A stretch of DNA of 64,000 nt, from assembly GCF_001651865.1 (NCBI RefSeq), contig NZ_LPUX01000065.1, forward strand, positions 1 to 64,000, given 5' to 3'. Below, one piece after another: positions 43,529-53,095 of this stretch. The stretch comes from Sinorhizobium glycinis. GTDB lineage: Bacteria; Pseudomonadota; Alphaproteobacteria; Rhizobiales; Rhizobiaceae. The translations under genes were made by a program, and so were the position numbers. The notes under the pieces were generated by a model. It ran no database searches and was not told the DNA's origin. It was given only the letters and a program-made list of their open reading frames with translations. The stretch's first letter is position 1; every line of letters starts with the position of its first letter.

Positions 43529-45058
43529 ATGCTTGTACTGGAAACGAATGAGTATCAAGAGTTGAGCGCACAGGAATTGAAATCTGCTCTTTGGGAAGCG
43601 GCGAATGTGCTGCGTGGGTCCGCCGTCGACCGCACCGATTGGAAGGGTTACATCCTTCCTCTCCTTTTCTTCAAGCGCATCTCGGATGTCTGGGACGAGG
43701 AAACGTCCGAAGCCAAAGAAATCTACGGCGACGTCGATCCCTTTCAATTCCCTGAGGCCCACCGTTTCGTGCTTCCGGACGGCAGTCATTGGAACGATGT
43801 GCGGGGCCTGGCGTCAAACGTTGGTGCAGCTCTGCAAAAGGCTATGCAAGAAATCGAGCGCGCCAATCCAGATACCCTCTTTCGTGTTTTTGGCTCCGCC
43901 GACTGGGGCAACAAAGAGAAGTTCAGCGATGAGCTACTGAAGGACCTGATTGAAGGATTTTCAGAGATCCAGCTCGGCAATCAGGCGGTCAGCACTGACG
44001 CTCTCGGCGATGCCTATGAATATCTCGTGGGAAAGTTCGCCGACGTCACGCGCCGCAACAAGGCCGGCGAGTTCTATACGCCAAGAAGCGTTGTGCGGAT
44101 GATGGTCGAGATCCTCGATCCTAAGGAAGGTGAGAGCATTTACGATCCCGCCTGTGGGACAGGTGGTATGCTGCTTGGCGCTATAGAGCACGTCACCCGC
44201 AAAGGAGGCGATGCCCGCAGATTTTATGGGAAGATCTACGGACAAGAAAAGAACCTCACTACCTCTGCGATCGCGCGGATGAACCTCGTCCTTCACGGGA
44301 TTGAAGATTTCCAAGTGGCCCGAGAGGACACCCTGCGAGATCCGGCCTTTACCGATTCCAGCACGGGCGGCCTCGCCACGTTCGACTGCGTCATTGCAAA
44401 CCCTCCGTTCTCACTCAAGGAATGGGGCCGCGATCTTTGGGAGGCCGACCCATGGGGCCGCGCTATGTATGGGATCCCCCCCGAGAGCTATGGCGACTAT
44501 GCCTTCGTCCAGCACATGATCGCCTCCATGGCGCCAACCGGGAACAGCCGTATGGCCGTTGTCCTGCCACAGGGAGCCCTGTTCAGGAAATCAGCCGAGG
44601 GCTCTATCCGGCAGGCCCTCCTCGAACGGGACATGGTTGAGGCAGTCATCGGCCTTGCGCCGAACCTCTTCTACGGAACCCAGTTGGCCGGATGTGTCGT
44701 GATTTTGCGCCGCAAGAAGCCCGAGTCTCGCAAGAACAAGGTCCTTATCATTGACGCCTCTAACCTCTTCCGCAAAGGCCGGGCGCAGAACTTCCTCGAT
44801 CAGGAGCACAGCGACCAGATCGTTGCCTCGTACCGTGCCTTCGAGGATGTCGAGGACCGTGCCAAGGTGGCCACGCTCGATGAGATCAAGAAGGAAGGCT
44901 GGACGCTGAACATCTCGCGTTACGTCCTGCCGCCCATCGGCCAGGACATCCCACCGTTGCCTGAAGCCGTCGAGGCGTTCAAGACCGCGCTCGCCGATGC
45001 CCGGGCGGCTGAGGATCACCTACGCAAGGTGCTGGTCGAAGGGGGGTGGCTGCAATGA
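43529..45058 (+). CDS. hsdM: Type I restriction-modification methyltransferase subunit HsdM, copy 1
   Basis: A 509-residue N6-adenine methyltransferase. The helical N-terminal domain (LKSALWEAANVLRG, LLFFKRISDVWDEE) is followed by the SAM-binding motif DPACGTGGM (about 206-214) and the catalytic NPPF near 291. It acts with HsdS to methylate adenines in the recognition site and guide HsdR. First gene of a four-gene operon whose genes overlap by ATGA-type junctions. The 216-bp gap to the divergent 518-residue gene should hold promoters for both operons. Confidence 0.95.
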   Translation: MLVLETNEYQELSAQELKSALWEAANVLRGSAVDRTDWKGYILPLLFFKRISDVWDEETSEAKEIYGDVDPFQFPEAHRFVLPDGSHWNDVRGLASNVGAALQKAMQEIERANPDTLFRVFGSADWGNKEKFSDELLKDLIEGFSEIQLGNQAVSTDALGDAYEYLVGKFADVTRRNKAGEFYTPRSVVRMMVEILDPKEGESIYDPACGTGGMLLGAIEHVTRKGGDARRFYGKIYGQEKNLTTSAIARMNLVLHGIEDFQVAREDTLRDPAFTDSSTGGLATFDCVIANPPFSLKEWGRDLWEADPWGRAMYGIPPESYGDYAFVQHMIASMAPTGNSRMAVVLPQGALFRKSAEGSIRQALLERDMVEAVIGLAPNLFYGTQLAGCVVILRRKKPESRKNKVLIIDASNLFRKGRAQNFLDQEHSDQIVASYRAFEDVEDRAKVATLDEIKKEGWTLNISRYVLPPIGQDIPPLPEAVEAFKTALADARAAEDHLRKVLVEGGWLQ

Positions 45059-46557
45059 GCGGGCTGACCCAACGCGAACTCGAAAGCTATCTCTGGGGCG
45101 CCGCGACACTGCTGCGCGGGCTCATCGATGCTAGCGACTATAAGCAGTACATCTTCCCGCTGATGTTCTTCAAACGCTTGTCCGACGTCTGGGACGAGGA
45201 TTATCAGGAGGCGTTCAATGAAACAGGCGATGAAGGCTATGCCACCGCTACGTCAAATGACCGCTTCGTGATTCCCGAAGGCGCGCACTGGAATGACGTG
45301 CGCGCGGCGCCGCGCGATGTCGGGCGGGCGCTGCTGTCGGCCTTCCTCGCCATCGAGGCGGCGAACCCTCAACGCTTGCAAGGCGTCTTCGGCAACGCGA
45401 ACTGGACCGATAAGGCCCAGATGCCCGACAGTACGCTGAAGAACTTGATCGAGCATTTCTCGAAGCATGACCTGACCCTTGCCGCCGTGCCCGAGGATGA
45501 ACTTGGCAACGGCTACGAGTACCTGATCAAGAAATTCGCCGATGACAGTGGCAACACCGCGCAGGAGTTCTACACCAACCGCACCCTCGTCCATTTAATG
45601 GCGCAGATGCTGGAGCCCCAGCCGGGCGAGAGCATCTATGACCCGACCTGCGGCACCGGCGGCATGCTGATCTCGTGCCTCGCCGAAGTGAAGCGGCGCG
45701 GCGGCGACACACGCACCACCGGCCTTTATGGGCAGGAACTGATTACCATCACCGCGGCCATCGCGCGGATGAACCTCGTCATCCATGGCGTCGACGATTT
45801 CCACATCGCAAGCGGCAACACGCTGGCCGCGCCCGCCTTTGTGCAGGGCGACCGACTGCGCACCTTCGACGTGGTTCTCGCCAACCCGCCCTACTCTATT
45901 AAGAAATGGAACCGCGGCGCATGGGAGAAGGATCCGTGGGGCCGCAACTTCTTGGGCACCCCGCCGCAGGGGCGGGCGGATTACGCCTTCTTCCAGCACA
46001 TCCTGTCGTCTATGGACCCGAAGACCGGGCGCTGCGCGATCCTGTTCCCGCATGGCGTGCTGTTCCGCAACGAAGAGGCCGAGATGCGGCGCAGGCTGGT
46101 GGAATCCGATCGGGTCGAATGCGTGCTGGGGCTCGGGCCGGGGCTGTTCTACAACTCGCCGATGGAGGCCTGCGTGGTGATCTGCCGGTCGCAGAGGCCC
46201 GCGGCGCGCAAGGGACGCATCCTGTTCATCGATGCGGTGGCCGAGATTGCGCGCGAGCGGGCGCAAAGCTTCCTGCGCACCGAACACCAGGCACGCATTC
46301 TGTCGGCCTATCACGCATTCGCCGACTATCCCGGCTTTGCTGCCGTGGCGAAAGTGGCCGATGTGTTGGCGGCAGACGGCAATCTATCGATTGCCCGTTA
46401 TGTGAAGCGACCCAAGGCGGCTGCGGCAGAGGGCGAGGCGACGCTGGCGTCGACGTGGGCGGCGTTCGATGAAGAAGGGCGAGACTTCTGGTCGGGCGTG
46501 CACGCGCTGGTGGACATGCTCGATGGCCTGACGCTTGCGGAGGATGCCGATGCTTGA
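45055..46557 (+). CDS. hsdM: Type I restriction-modification methyltransferase subunit HsdM, copy 2
   Basis: A 500-residue paralogue of the gene before it, clearly homologous over its length (RHFVIP/DRFVIP, HWNDVR, YEYL, CGTGGML) but substantially diverged. It keeps DPTCGTGG (about 196-203) and the catalytic NPPY near 277, so both copies should be active. Its ATG overlaps the stop of copy 1. Two HsdM genes with one HsdS suggests either a heterodimer, each methylating one strand or half-site, or a recent duplication. Confidence 0.95.
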   Translation: MSGLTQRELESYLWGAATLLRGLIDASDYKQYIFPLMFFKRLSDVWDEDYQEAFNETGDEGYATATSNDRFVIPEGAHWNDVRAAPRDVGRALLSAFLAIEAANPQRLQGVFGNANWTDKAQMPDSTLKNLIEHFSKHDLTLAAVPEDELGNGYEYLIKKFADDSGNTAQEFYTNRTLVHLMAQMLEPQPGESIYDPTCGTGGMLISCLAEVKRRGGDTRTTGLYGQELITITAAIARMNLVIHGVDDFHIASGNTLAAPAFVQGDRLRTFDVVLANPPYSIKKWNRGAWEKDPWGRNFLGTPPQGRADYAFFQHILSSMDPKTGRCAILFPHGVLFRNEEAEMRRRLVESDRVECVLGLGPGLFYNSPMEACVVICRSQRPAARKGRILFIDAVAEIARERAQSFLRTEHQARILSAYHAFADYPGFAAVAKVADVLAADGNLSIARYVKRPKAAAAEGEATLASTWAAFDEEGRDFWSGVHALVDMLDGLTLAEDADA

Positions 46558-47737
46558 GCGGCCAATTTCGAAGGCGGGGTGGACGCGCGTGCGGTTCGAC
46601 CAGATTGCCACGCAGATCAACGACCGGGTCGACAACCCCGCCGAGGCCGGTGTTGAACGCTACGTCGGGCTGGAACACCTCGATCCCGACAGCCTACACA
46701 TCCGGCGCTGGGGCGAACCCACGGATGTGGAATCGACCAAGCTGCGGTTCCAGCCGGGTGACATAATCTTCGGCAAGCGCCGCGTGTATCAGCGCAAGGT
46801 GGCGGTGGCCGATTTTGAAGGCATCTGTTCGGCGCATGCCATGGTGCTGCGCGCCAAGTCCGACGCCGTACTGCCCGAGTTTCTGCCCTTCTTCATGCAG
46901 AGCGATATGTTCATGGAACGGGCCTTGAGCATCTCGGTCGGGTCACTGTCGCCCACCATTAACTGGAAGACGCTGGCCGCCGAGGAATTCCTGCTGCCAC
47001 CGCTCCCGGCGCAGGCGCGTTTGGTGGAAATTTTCTTGTCTACGGTAAGGTATTCAGAGTCGCTATTTAAGCTAGCTAGGAAAGCAGAGGCCTTGTTTAT
47101 TGCTCTTGCGGAGAATTTATTAAATTCTCCTTCCATTCCCAAATTGAAGCTTTCGGAAGTAGTCGATTACGCGTCAGATGGTCCATTCGGTAGCAAGCTA
47201 AAAACAGAGCACTATTCCGCAAGCGGTGTTCGCGTTATTAGATTAAATAATATTGCCCCAAATATATTTTTAAATGATGACAAAGCGTATATTCCGCTTT
47301 CGTATTTTCATACGGACCTTGAGAGATATGAAGTTCGGCCTGGTGATATCGTCATTGCAGGTTTGGGTGATGATGAAATCCCGCCAGGTCGATCTTGCGT
47401 CGTTCCAACCGACCTTGGTCCATCAATAAATAAGGCGGACTGCTTTTGCTTGCGTGTAAATTCGAGGATGGACGCGCGTTATCTATCTTTTTTTCTGAAC
47501 AGCCCAATGGGCTTGTCTCAATCAAAAGAATTTTCGCAAGGGACGACTCGAATTCGACTCAACCTCGAAAACATAAAGAGATTCAACGTACCAGTTCCGA
47601 ATGGTTATGAGCAGGTCGAGATAGTTGAAAAGCTTGATGACGCTTATAGCGCTTGGACCGGTGTTTTGGAACGCGTCGCTAAAGCGTCAGAGCTTCAAAA
47701 GTTCATGGTAAATAGTCAGTTGAGTATGCAGCAATGA
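46550..47737 (+). CDS. hsdS: Type I specificity subunit HsdS, mosaic
   Basis: A 395-residue specificity subunit with two target-recognition domains, each followed by a helical conserved region (LPPLPAQARLVEIFL near 160; PNGYEQVEIVEKLDDAYSAW near 350). The first half has the GC content of its neighbours, but from about 47030 to 47700 the sequence is markedly AT-rich, so the second domain probably came by recombination from another organism. It starts at 46550, overlapping hsdM copy 2 by eight bases. The DNA target cannot be predicted. Confidence 0.9.
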   Translation: MLERPISKAGWTRVRFDQIATQINDRVDNPAEAGVERYVGLEHLDPDSLHIRRWGEPTDVESTKLRFQPGDIIFGKRRVYQRKVAVADFEGICSAHAMVLRAKSDAVLPEFLPFFMQSDMFMERALSISVGSLSPTINWKTLAAEEFLLPPLPAQARLVEIFLSTVRYSESLFKLARKAEALFIALAENLLNSPSIPKLKLSEVVDYASDGPFGSKLKTEHYSASGVRVIRLNNIAPNIFLNDDKAYIPLSYFHTDLERYEVRPGDIVIAGLGDDEIPPGRSCVVPTDLGPSINKADCFCLRVNSRMDARYLSFFLNSPMGLSQSKEFSQGTTRIRLNLENIKRFNVPVPNGYEQVEIVEKLDDAYSAWTGVLERVAKASELQKFMVNSQLSMQQ

Positions 47738-50697
47738 CCTTTAACGAATCCAACACCGTTGAAGCCCATCTGCGCGACCTTCTCGCCGGAGCGACATCGG
47801 TTCGCCCGACGCAATTCGCACCCGGCCTCGCCCGCGCGTGCGGCAACATCGCGGGCCTTGGCTGGCATTACGTCGCCCCCGCCGACCTTCCCCGCCAGCC
47901 GCAAGAGGTGCTGGTCGAGGCCCATCTCCGCGACGCCCTGATTCGTCTGAACTCCGACATCGCCGCCAATCCCGGCCGGGCCGATGACGTGCTCTACCGC
48001 CTGCGCGCCATCGTCATGGGCGCGCGGTCGGACGGCCTTGTCAAGGCGAACGAGGAATTTGCGGCGTGGCTCCTGGGCGAGCGCTCCATGCCCTTCGGCG
48101 CGAATGGCGAACACGTCACCATCCGCCTGATCGATTTCGACGATATCGAGAAGAACAGCTTCGTCGTCACCCAGCAGTTCATCATCCGCGCCGGCAAAAC
48201 CGAAAAACGCGCCGATCTGGTTCTACTGGTCAACGGCATTCCGCTGGTGCTGATCGAGGCCAAGACGCCGGTGCGGTCCAGCCAAAGCTGGCTCGACGCC
48301 GCATTGCAAGTGCATGACGATTACGAACGCAACGTGCCGGAGCTGTTCGTGCCCAACGTCTTTTCGGTGGCGACCGAGGGCAAGGAGTTCCGTTACGGCT
48401 CGGTCCGGATGCCTGTCGACATGTGGGGCCCTTGGCGTGACGGCGACGGGCCTCAGACGATGGGTGCGGTAGAAAAGGCCGCCACCTCGATGCTGCGACC
48501 AGCAATGGTGCTCGACATGCTCGACAGTTTCACGGCCTTCGCGACGCAGAAGGGCAAGCACCGCATCAAGATCATCGCCCGCTATCAGCAGGTGGATGGC
48601 GTCAACAAGATCGTTGCACGCGTGGTGGCGGGCCAGCCGCGCAAGGGGCTGATCTGGCATTTCCAGGGATCGGGCAAGTCGCTTCTAATGCTATTCGCCG
48701 CGCGCAAGCTGCGGCTGCACCCGGCGCTGAAGAATCCAACGGTGCTGATCGTGGTCGACCGGATCGACCTCGACAGCCAAATCTCCGGCACTTTCTATGC
48801 TGCCGACATGCCCAACATGGTGCGCACGGAAAGCCGCAAGGAACTGGCCGATCTGCTGGGCAAGGACGCGCGGAAGGTGGTGATCACCACGATCCACAAG
48901 TTCGCCGAGGCGGATGGAGTGCTGAACGACCGCGACAACATCATCGTACTGGTGGACGAGGCGCATCGCACGCAGGAAGGCGATCTGGGCCGCAAGATGC
49001 GCGAGGCGCTGCCGAACGCGTTCCTCTTTGGCCTGACCGGCACCCCGATCAACCGCGCCGACAAGAACACCTTCTACGCCTTTGGCGCCGATACGGACGA
49101 AGGCGGCTACATGAGCCGCTATGGCCTCAACGACTCGATCCGTGACGGCGCGACAAAAGAGCTCCATTTCGAGCCGCGTCTGGTGAACCTGCACATCGAC
49201 CAGCAGGCCATCGAGGACGCCTATGCGGAACTGACGCAAGGCCTGACCGACGACGACAAGGATCGTTTGGGCAAGGCCGCGGCCAAGATGTCTATCTTGG
49301 TAAAATCGCCCGAGCGCATCCGCGCCATCTGCAGTGACATCGCCAACCACTTCCAGGAGAGAGTCGCCCCGAATGGTTTCGGCGCGCAGGTGGTGACTTT
49401 CGACCGGGAAAGCTGCCTGCTGTACAAGCAGGAGCTCGACAAGCATCTGCCGCCCGAAGTTTCGGATATCGTGATCTCGGTCAACAGCGGCGAACCAGAG
49501 TATACGCCCTACAAGCGCGACCGGGATACCGAGGAAAAGCTGCTCGACCGCTTCCGCGACCCGAAGGACCCGCTGAAGATCATCATCGTTACATCGAAGC
49601 TGCTGACCGGCTTCGATGCGCCGATCCTGCAGACGATGTACCTGGACAAGCCGCTGCGCGACCATACGCTGCTGCAGGCGATCTGCCGCACCAACCGGCC
49701 CTATGGCGAACAGAAGACGCACGGGCTGATCGTCGACTACCTCGGCATCTTCGATGATGTCGCGCAAGCCCTGCAGTTCGATGAAGAGGGGATGAAGAAG
49801 GCGGTGTCGAATATCGCCGAGCTGATCAATGCTCTCCCGACCGCGCTTCAGAAGTGCCTCGCCTACTTCGCGGGCGTGGACCGCAGTCTCACCGGCTACG
49901 AGGGTCTGATTGCTGCGCAGGAGTGCATCCCGCATAACGAGCTGCGCGACGCCTTCGCGGCCGACTTCAGCGTACTGGCGAGGGTCTGGGAGGCCCTATC
50001 GCCCGATCCGATGCTGACCCAGTATGAAACAGATTATCGCTGGCTGGCGCAGGTCTACGAATCCTTGAAGCCTTCGACCGGAACCGGACGGCTGCTCTGG
50101 CACCGACTGGGCGCCAAGACCATCGAACTGATCCACGAGAACGTCCATGTCGACGCAGTGCGCGACGATCTCGACACGCTGGTTCTGGACGCCGAACTGC
50201 TCGAGGCCGTCCTCGGCAACCCCGACCCGGAAAAGAAGGCCAAGGAAATTTCAGTCAAGCTGGCCAGCCGACTACGGAAACACGTGGGGAATCCGAAGTT
50301 CAAGGCATTGGGCGAGCGCCTGGAGGACCTGAAGAACCGGCACCAGCAGGGCTTGCTGCTATCAATCGACTTCCTGAAAGAGCTTCTGGCGCTGGCAAAG
50401 GACGTAGTGAAAACCGAACGCGAGACGCCTGAGGAAGAGGACATCGACCGCGGCAAAGCGGCGTTGAGTGCACTTTTTGAGGAGGCCCGGAACGGCGACA
50501 CGCCTGTCATGGTCAAGCGGGTCGTGGACGACATCGACGAGATTGTGCGTGCGGTTAGATTCGATGGCTGGCAGGCGACGCACGCTGGAGAACGCGAGGT
50601 CAAGAAAGCGCTCAGGCAGACTTTATTTCGCTATAAGCTACATCAAGACGCAGATCTGTTCGAGCGGGCGTACGTGTACATTAGAGAATACTACTGA
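47734..50697 (+). CDS. hsdR: Type I restriction endonuclease subunit HsdR
   Basis: A 987-residue motor/nuclease. The N-terminal nuclease domain has ADLVLLVNGIPLVLIEAKTP (about 160-180), matching the D...ExK site. The SF2 translocase has Walker A FQGSGKSLL (about 309-317), DEAH in VLVDEAHRTQ near 408, LFGLTGTP (motif III region) near 432, and QAICRTNRP (motif VI) near 650. It cuts unmodified DNA after translocation. Its ATG overlaps the hsdS stop. Length and motifs are complete, so the system appears intact. Confidence 0.95.
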   Translation: MTFNESNTVEAHLRDLLAGATSVRPTQFAPGLARACGNIAGLGWHYVAPADLPRQPQEVLVEAHLRDALIRLNSDIAANPGRADDVLYRLRAIVMGARSDGLVKANEEFAAWLLGERSMPFGANGEHVTIRLIDFDDIEKNSFVVTQQFIIRAGKTEKRADLVLLVNGIPLVLIEAKTPVRSSQSWLDAALQVHDDYERNVPELFVPNVFSVATEGKEFRYGSVRMPVDMWGPWRDGDGPQTMGAVEKAATSMLRPAMVLDMLDSFTAFATQKGKHRIKIIARYQQVDGVNKIVARVVAGQPRKGLIWHFQGSGKSLLMLFAARKLRLHPALKNPTVLIVVDRIDLDSQISGTFYAADMPNMVRTESRKELADLLGKDARKVVITTIHKFAEADGVLNDRDNIIVLVDEAHRTQEGDLGRKMREALPNAFLFGLTGTPINRADKNTFYAFGADTDEGGYMSRYGLNDSIRDGATKELHFEPRLVNLHIDQQAIEDAYAELTQGLTDDDKDRLGKAAAKMSILVKSPERIRAICSDIANHFQERVAPNGFGAQVVTFDRESCLLYKQELDKHLPPEVSDIVISVNSGEPEYTPYKRDRDTEEKLLDRFRDPKDPLKIIIVTSKLLTGFDAPILQTMYLDKPLRDHTLLQAICRTNRPYGEQKTHGLIVDYLGIFDDVAQALQFDEEGMKKAVSNIAELINALPTALQKCLAYFAGVDRSLTGYEGLIAAQECIPHNELRDAFAADFSVLARVWEALSPDPMLTQYETDYRWLAQVYESLKPSTGTGRLLWHRLGAKTIELIHENVHVDAVRDDLDTLVLDAELLEAVLGNPDPEKKAKEISVKLASRLRKHVGNPKFKALGERLEDLKNRHQQGLLLSIDFLKELLALAKDVVKTERETPEEEDIDRGKAALSALFEEARNGDTPVMVKRVVDDIDEIVRAVRFDGWQATHAGEREVKKALRQTLFRYKLHQDADLFERAYVYIREYY

Positions 50698-51598
50698 TCA
50701 TGCCATTTGTATCACGGGGCACGGGCCGTGCGACACGCCCTGTCAGCTTCTTCCATTGAGGGCTGTCGATTAAGGTGGAACGAGATCTTCAAGCGACTAG
50801 CGGCGGCACTTCCCTCTCTCGAGGCGAAAGCCGAGTTCCCGGTCGGTTAAATCCTCCAAAGCAACTCCTGTCGCTGCACCGCCTCCGTTCTATCACTCTC
50901 ACGGATCCGTCCAGGATCGACTCCTTCGCCAGCGCGACAAGCTGGTCGCGCGCAGGCCACACAATCTCCCGAACGGGTTTGTAGTGGGCCGAAAGGATTC
51001 GACGCGGATTTAAGTCGCGTCGAGACCGCGTGGTGAAAGTAAATAAACGCGAATCCTTTACGTCTGGTTTTCGTTAACTCATGGATTCAAGAAAATGAGT
51101 CGTTAGATAGTTCGTAATTGTTGACAAACCCGCCTCGTGTCTTAATCGCTGTTATGCGTCTATCGGGGAGTTGCTGGCGATTGCTATTTACTTACTTCTT
51201 TTTGAGTTTATAATTCTATGATAATATGCGCGCGGTTTTCGATGGCCGAGCCCCTCTCTCTGCGAGAGGCATGATGTTCGCCTGGAAGTGCGGGCGGATC
51301 CGCTGCCGGTGGCGCTCGATTCTGGGACGGTGCCGATCACCCGACCAGGCCCAACTGCAGCGGGTCACGTAGCACGTCGAGACTCCTGGGACGCCGAACC
51401 ATGGCGAAATACCGGAAACAAGATGGCCGCGGCAGGGAGCGACGGACTATGGCGACGAGAACAAGTGGCCGTCGCGGAAGACAGCATTCAAATTGACATT
51501 TTGGCGCCGGCTTAGACAGGTCGCCTGACGCTGGAGGTGCGTCCGGCGTGTCGTACCTGTTGCGCGTGAGATCTAAGTGCTCTGGATCGAGGTGAAGC
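50698..51598. other. Long intergenic stretch with a hairpin
   Basis: About 900 bases between hsdR and the integrase module. An inverted repeat cgacgcg-N9-cgcgtcg lies at 51000-51022. From 51030 to 51240 the sequence is AT-rich (for example a run of aaagtaaataaacgcg type). No convincing gene was found; it may hold integrase and excisionase control signals. Confidence 0.4.
51000..51022. promoter_or_regulatory. Inverted repeat cgacgcg-N9-cgcgtcg
   Basis: A perfect 7-bp inverted repeat with a nine-base AT-rich spacer, in the gap before the integrase. It could be an operator or a short hairpin. No T-run follows, so a terminator is unlikely. Confidence 0.35.
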
Positions 51599-51922
51599 AT
51601 GCCTTCGTACATCTTGGACGACCGGCTCATGACTACCAAGGAAGCCGCGGCTCGTCTCGCCATTTCACAGAAGACACTTCGTCGTCTCGTCGCGATCGGG
51701 CATCTCGAGTTCGTCAACGTGGGGACCGAGAGCCGAGTGTATCGACGCTTCGCTGTCGCCCAACTCGAACACTTCATTCTAACCAGACGGGGAAAGGAGA
51801 CATATTCATGTCGGTCTATAAGCCTTCGGGCACCCCCTACTATCACTACGACTTCTGGATCAACGGCGAGCGCTTTCACGGATCTACAAAATCCGCGAAT
51901 CGGAGGGAAGCGGCAGCCATAG
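51599..51922 (+). CDS. HTH DNA-binding protein, excisionase-like, overlapping the integrase
   Basis: A 107-residue protein. Residues about 9-60 form a MerR/excisionase-type winged helix: RLMTTKEAAARLAISQKTLRRLVAIGHLEFVNVGTESRVYRR is the region, with positively charged ends. The last 38 residues are Ser/Thr/Arg-rich and are encoded in another frame over the integrase start (51808-51922). ATG 51599 follows gatcgaggtgaagc. A small HTH gene just upstream of a tyrosine integrase commonly acts as excisionase (recombination directionality factor), so that is the likely role. Confidence 0.65.
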   Translation: MPSYILDDRLMTTKEAAARLAISQKTLRRLVAIGHLEFVNVGTESRVYRRFAVAQLEHFILTRRGKETYSCRSISLRAPPTITTTSGSTASAFTDLQNPRIGGKRQP

Positions 51923-52935
51923 AACGTCAACTGAAGGAAAGGGCGAACGAGGAAATCAAGGAAAGAGCGAAGAGCGGAAAGGCTCCCATGACCTTCAATG
52001 CAGCCGCTGGCCGCTATTGGCTCGAAAGCGGGCAGTTTCTCAAGCACGCGGATAGGTACTTCGCCAAAATCAAGCGGCTCGTTGACTACTTCGGGAAGGA
52101 GGCTCGGCTTGACGAGATCGATGACACGGCGGTGGCGGCGCTGGTTGCGTACCGAAGGCAGCAGCCAAGGTGGGGAAAAGCGAAGCTTAAAACGGTCGAG
52201 AACAGGACCGTCACGAACGCCACAATAAACAGAGAGGTGCTGGAACCGATGAAGAAAATTTTTCGGCGCGCTCGGACACTCTGGCATTGCTCACTTCCTC
52301 TCGAGCCCCATTGGCGCGAGCACTGGCTAAAGGAACCGAAGGAGCGCGTCCGCGAACTGCGGGAGGACGAGCGGATCGCCCTGGACGCCGCGATGCGACC
52401 TGACTATATGCCATGGTATCTGTTCGCCCACCTGAGTGGGCGCCGCCTCTCTGAGACCCTGATCGAATGGAAGCACATTGATGAAGAGGCTGGGGTGATC
52501 GCCACTCCGGGAAAGGGCGACACGGTCGCTCGGACTCCGCTTACTCCCTCGATCCGGGCCCTGCTCGAGCCGTTGAAGGGACATCATCCGACCTACGTCT
52601 TTACCTTCATCGCACAGCGCAACCTGCGCAAGAAGAGCCTAGTCAAGGGACAGCGATATCCCATCAAGCCCTCAAACGTCCAGACCGTCTGGCGCCGGTG
52701 CCGAGCGAAGGCCGGCGTGACGGACTTCCGCTTCCACGACCACCGTCACGACAGGGCGACCAAGCTGCTGCGGCAGACGCGCAATCTCAAGCTGGTCCAA
52801 CTTGCCCTGAACCATGCCAACATAGCAACGACCGCCAAGTATGCGCATGTGATGCAGGAGGATCTGGCGGCGGCGCTGGAAGAAAGCGCAAAGTCCCGAA
52901 ATTCCTCCCGAAGCGACGAGGCGCTAGTTTCGTAA
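51808..52935 (+). CDS. Tyrosine recombinase (island integrase)
   Basis: A 375-residue integrase. The N-terminal part (1-60) is basic and probably binds arm sites, followed by a core-binding SAM-like helical domain. The catalytic domain has Arg212 in SGRRLSE, His313-region box HDHRHDRAT (His and Arg at 310-316), His336 in LNHANIATT and nucleophile Tyr345 in AKYAHV. ATG 51808 follows a strong ggggaaaggagac site. It lies 53 bp from the attR repeat, as expected for an integrase that inserts into tRNA-Lys. It carries all catalytic residues. Confidence 0.95.
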   Translation: MSVYKPSGTPYYHYDFWINGERFHGSTKSANRREAAAIERQLKERANEEIKERAKSGKAPMTFNAAAGRYWLESGQFLKHADRYFAKIKRLVDYFGKEARLDEIDDTAVAALVAYRRQQPRWGKAKLKTVENRTVTNATINREVLEPMKKIFRRARTLWHCSLPLEPHWREHWLKEPKERVRELREDERIALDAAMRPDYMPWYLFAHLSGRRLSETLIEWKHIDEEAGVIATPGKGDTVARTPLTPSIRALLEPLKGHHPTYVFTFIAQRNLRKKSLVKGQRYPIKPSNVQTVWRRCRAKAGVTDFRFHDHRHDRATKLLRQTRNLKLVQLALNHANIATTAKYAHVMQEDLAAALEESAKSRNSSRSDEALVS

Positions 52936-52987
52936 GGGATTGCTTTCGCATGGTTTTTCCTTGGTAGGGTCGGCGCCAGGCAAGCGC

Positions 52988-53032
52988 CTCTTAATCAGCG
53001 GGTCCACGGTTCGAGCCCGTGATCACCCACCA
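52988..53032 (+). repeat. attR: 45-bp direct repeat, right end of island
   Basis: Identical over all 45 bases to the 3' end of tRNA-Lys (26996-27040), including the CCA. It is a partial, non-functional tRNA copy. Flanking bases differ from those at attL. Confidence 0.9.
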
Positions 53033-53095
53033 GACTTCTTCATTGTCCTGTTCTTTCCATTGGCAGTCGATCCAGGCGTTGACGTCTGAGGCCGC

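Noticed and set aside
48691..49935. Leftward ORF of about 414 codons within hsdR
   Set aside because: Antisense to hsdR, whose motifs are complete.
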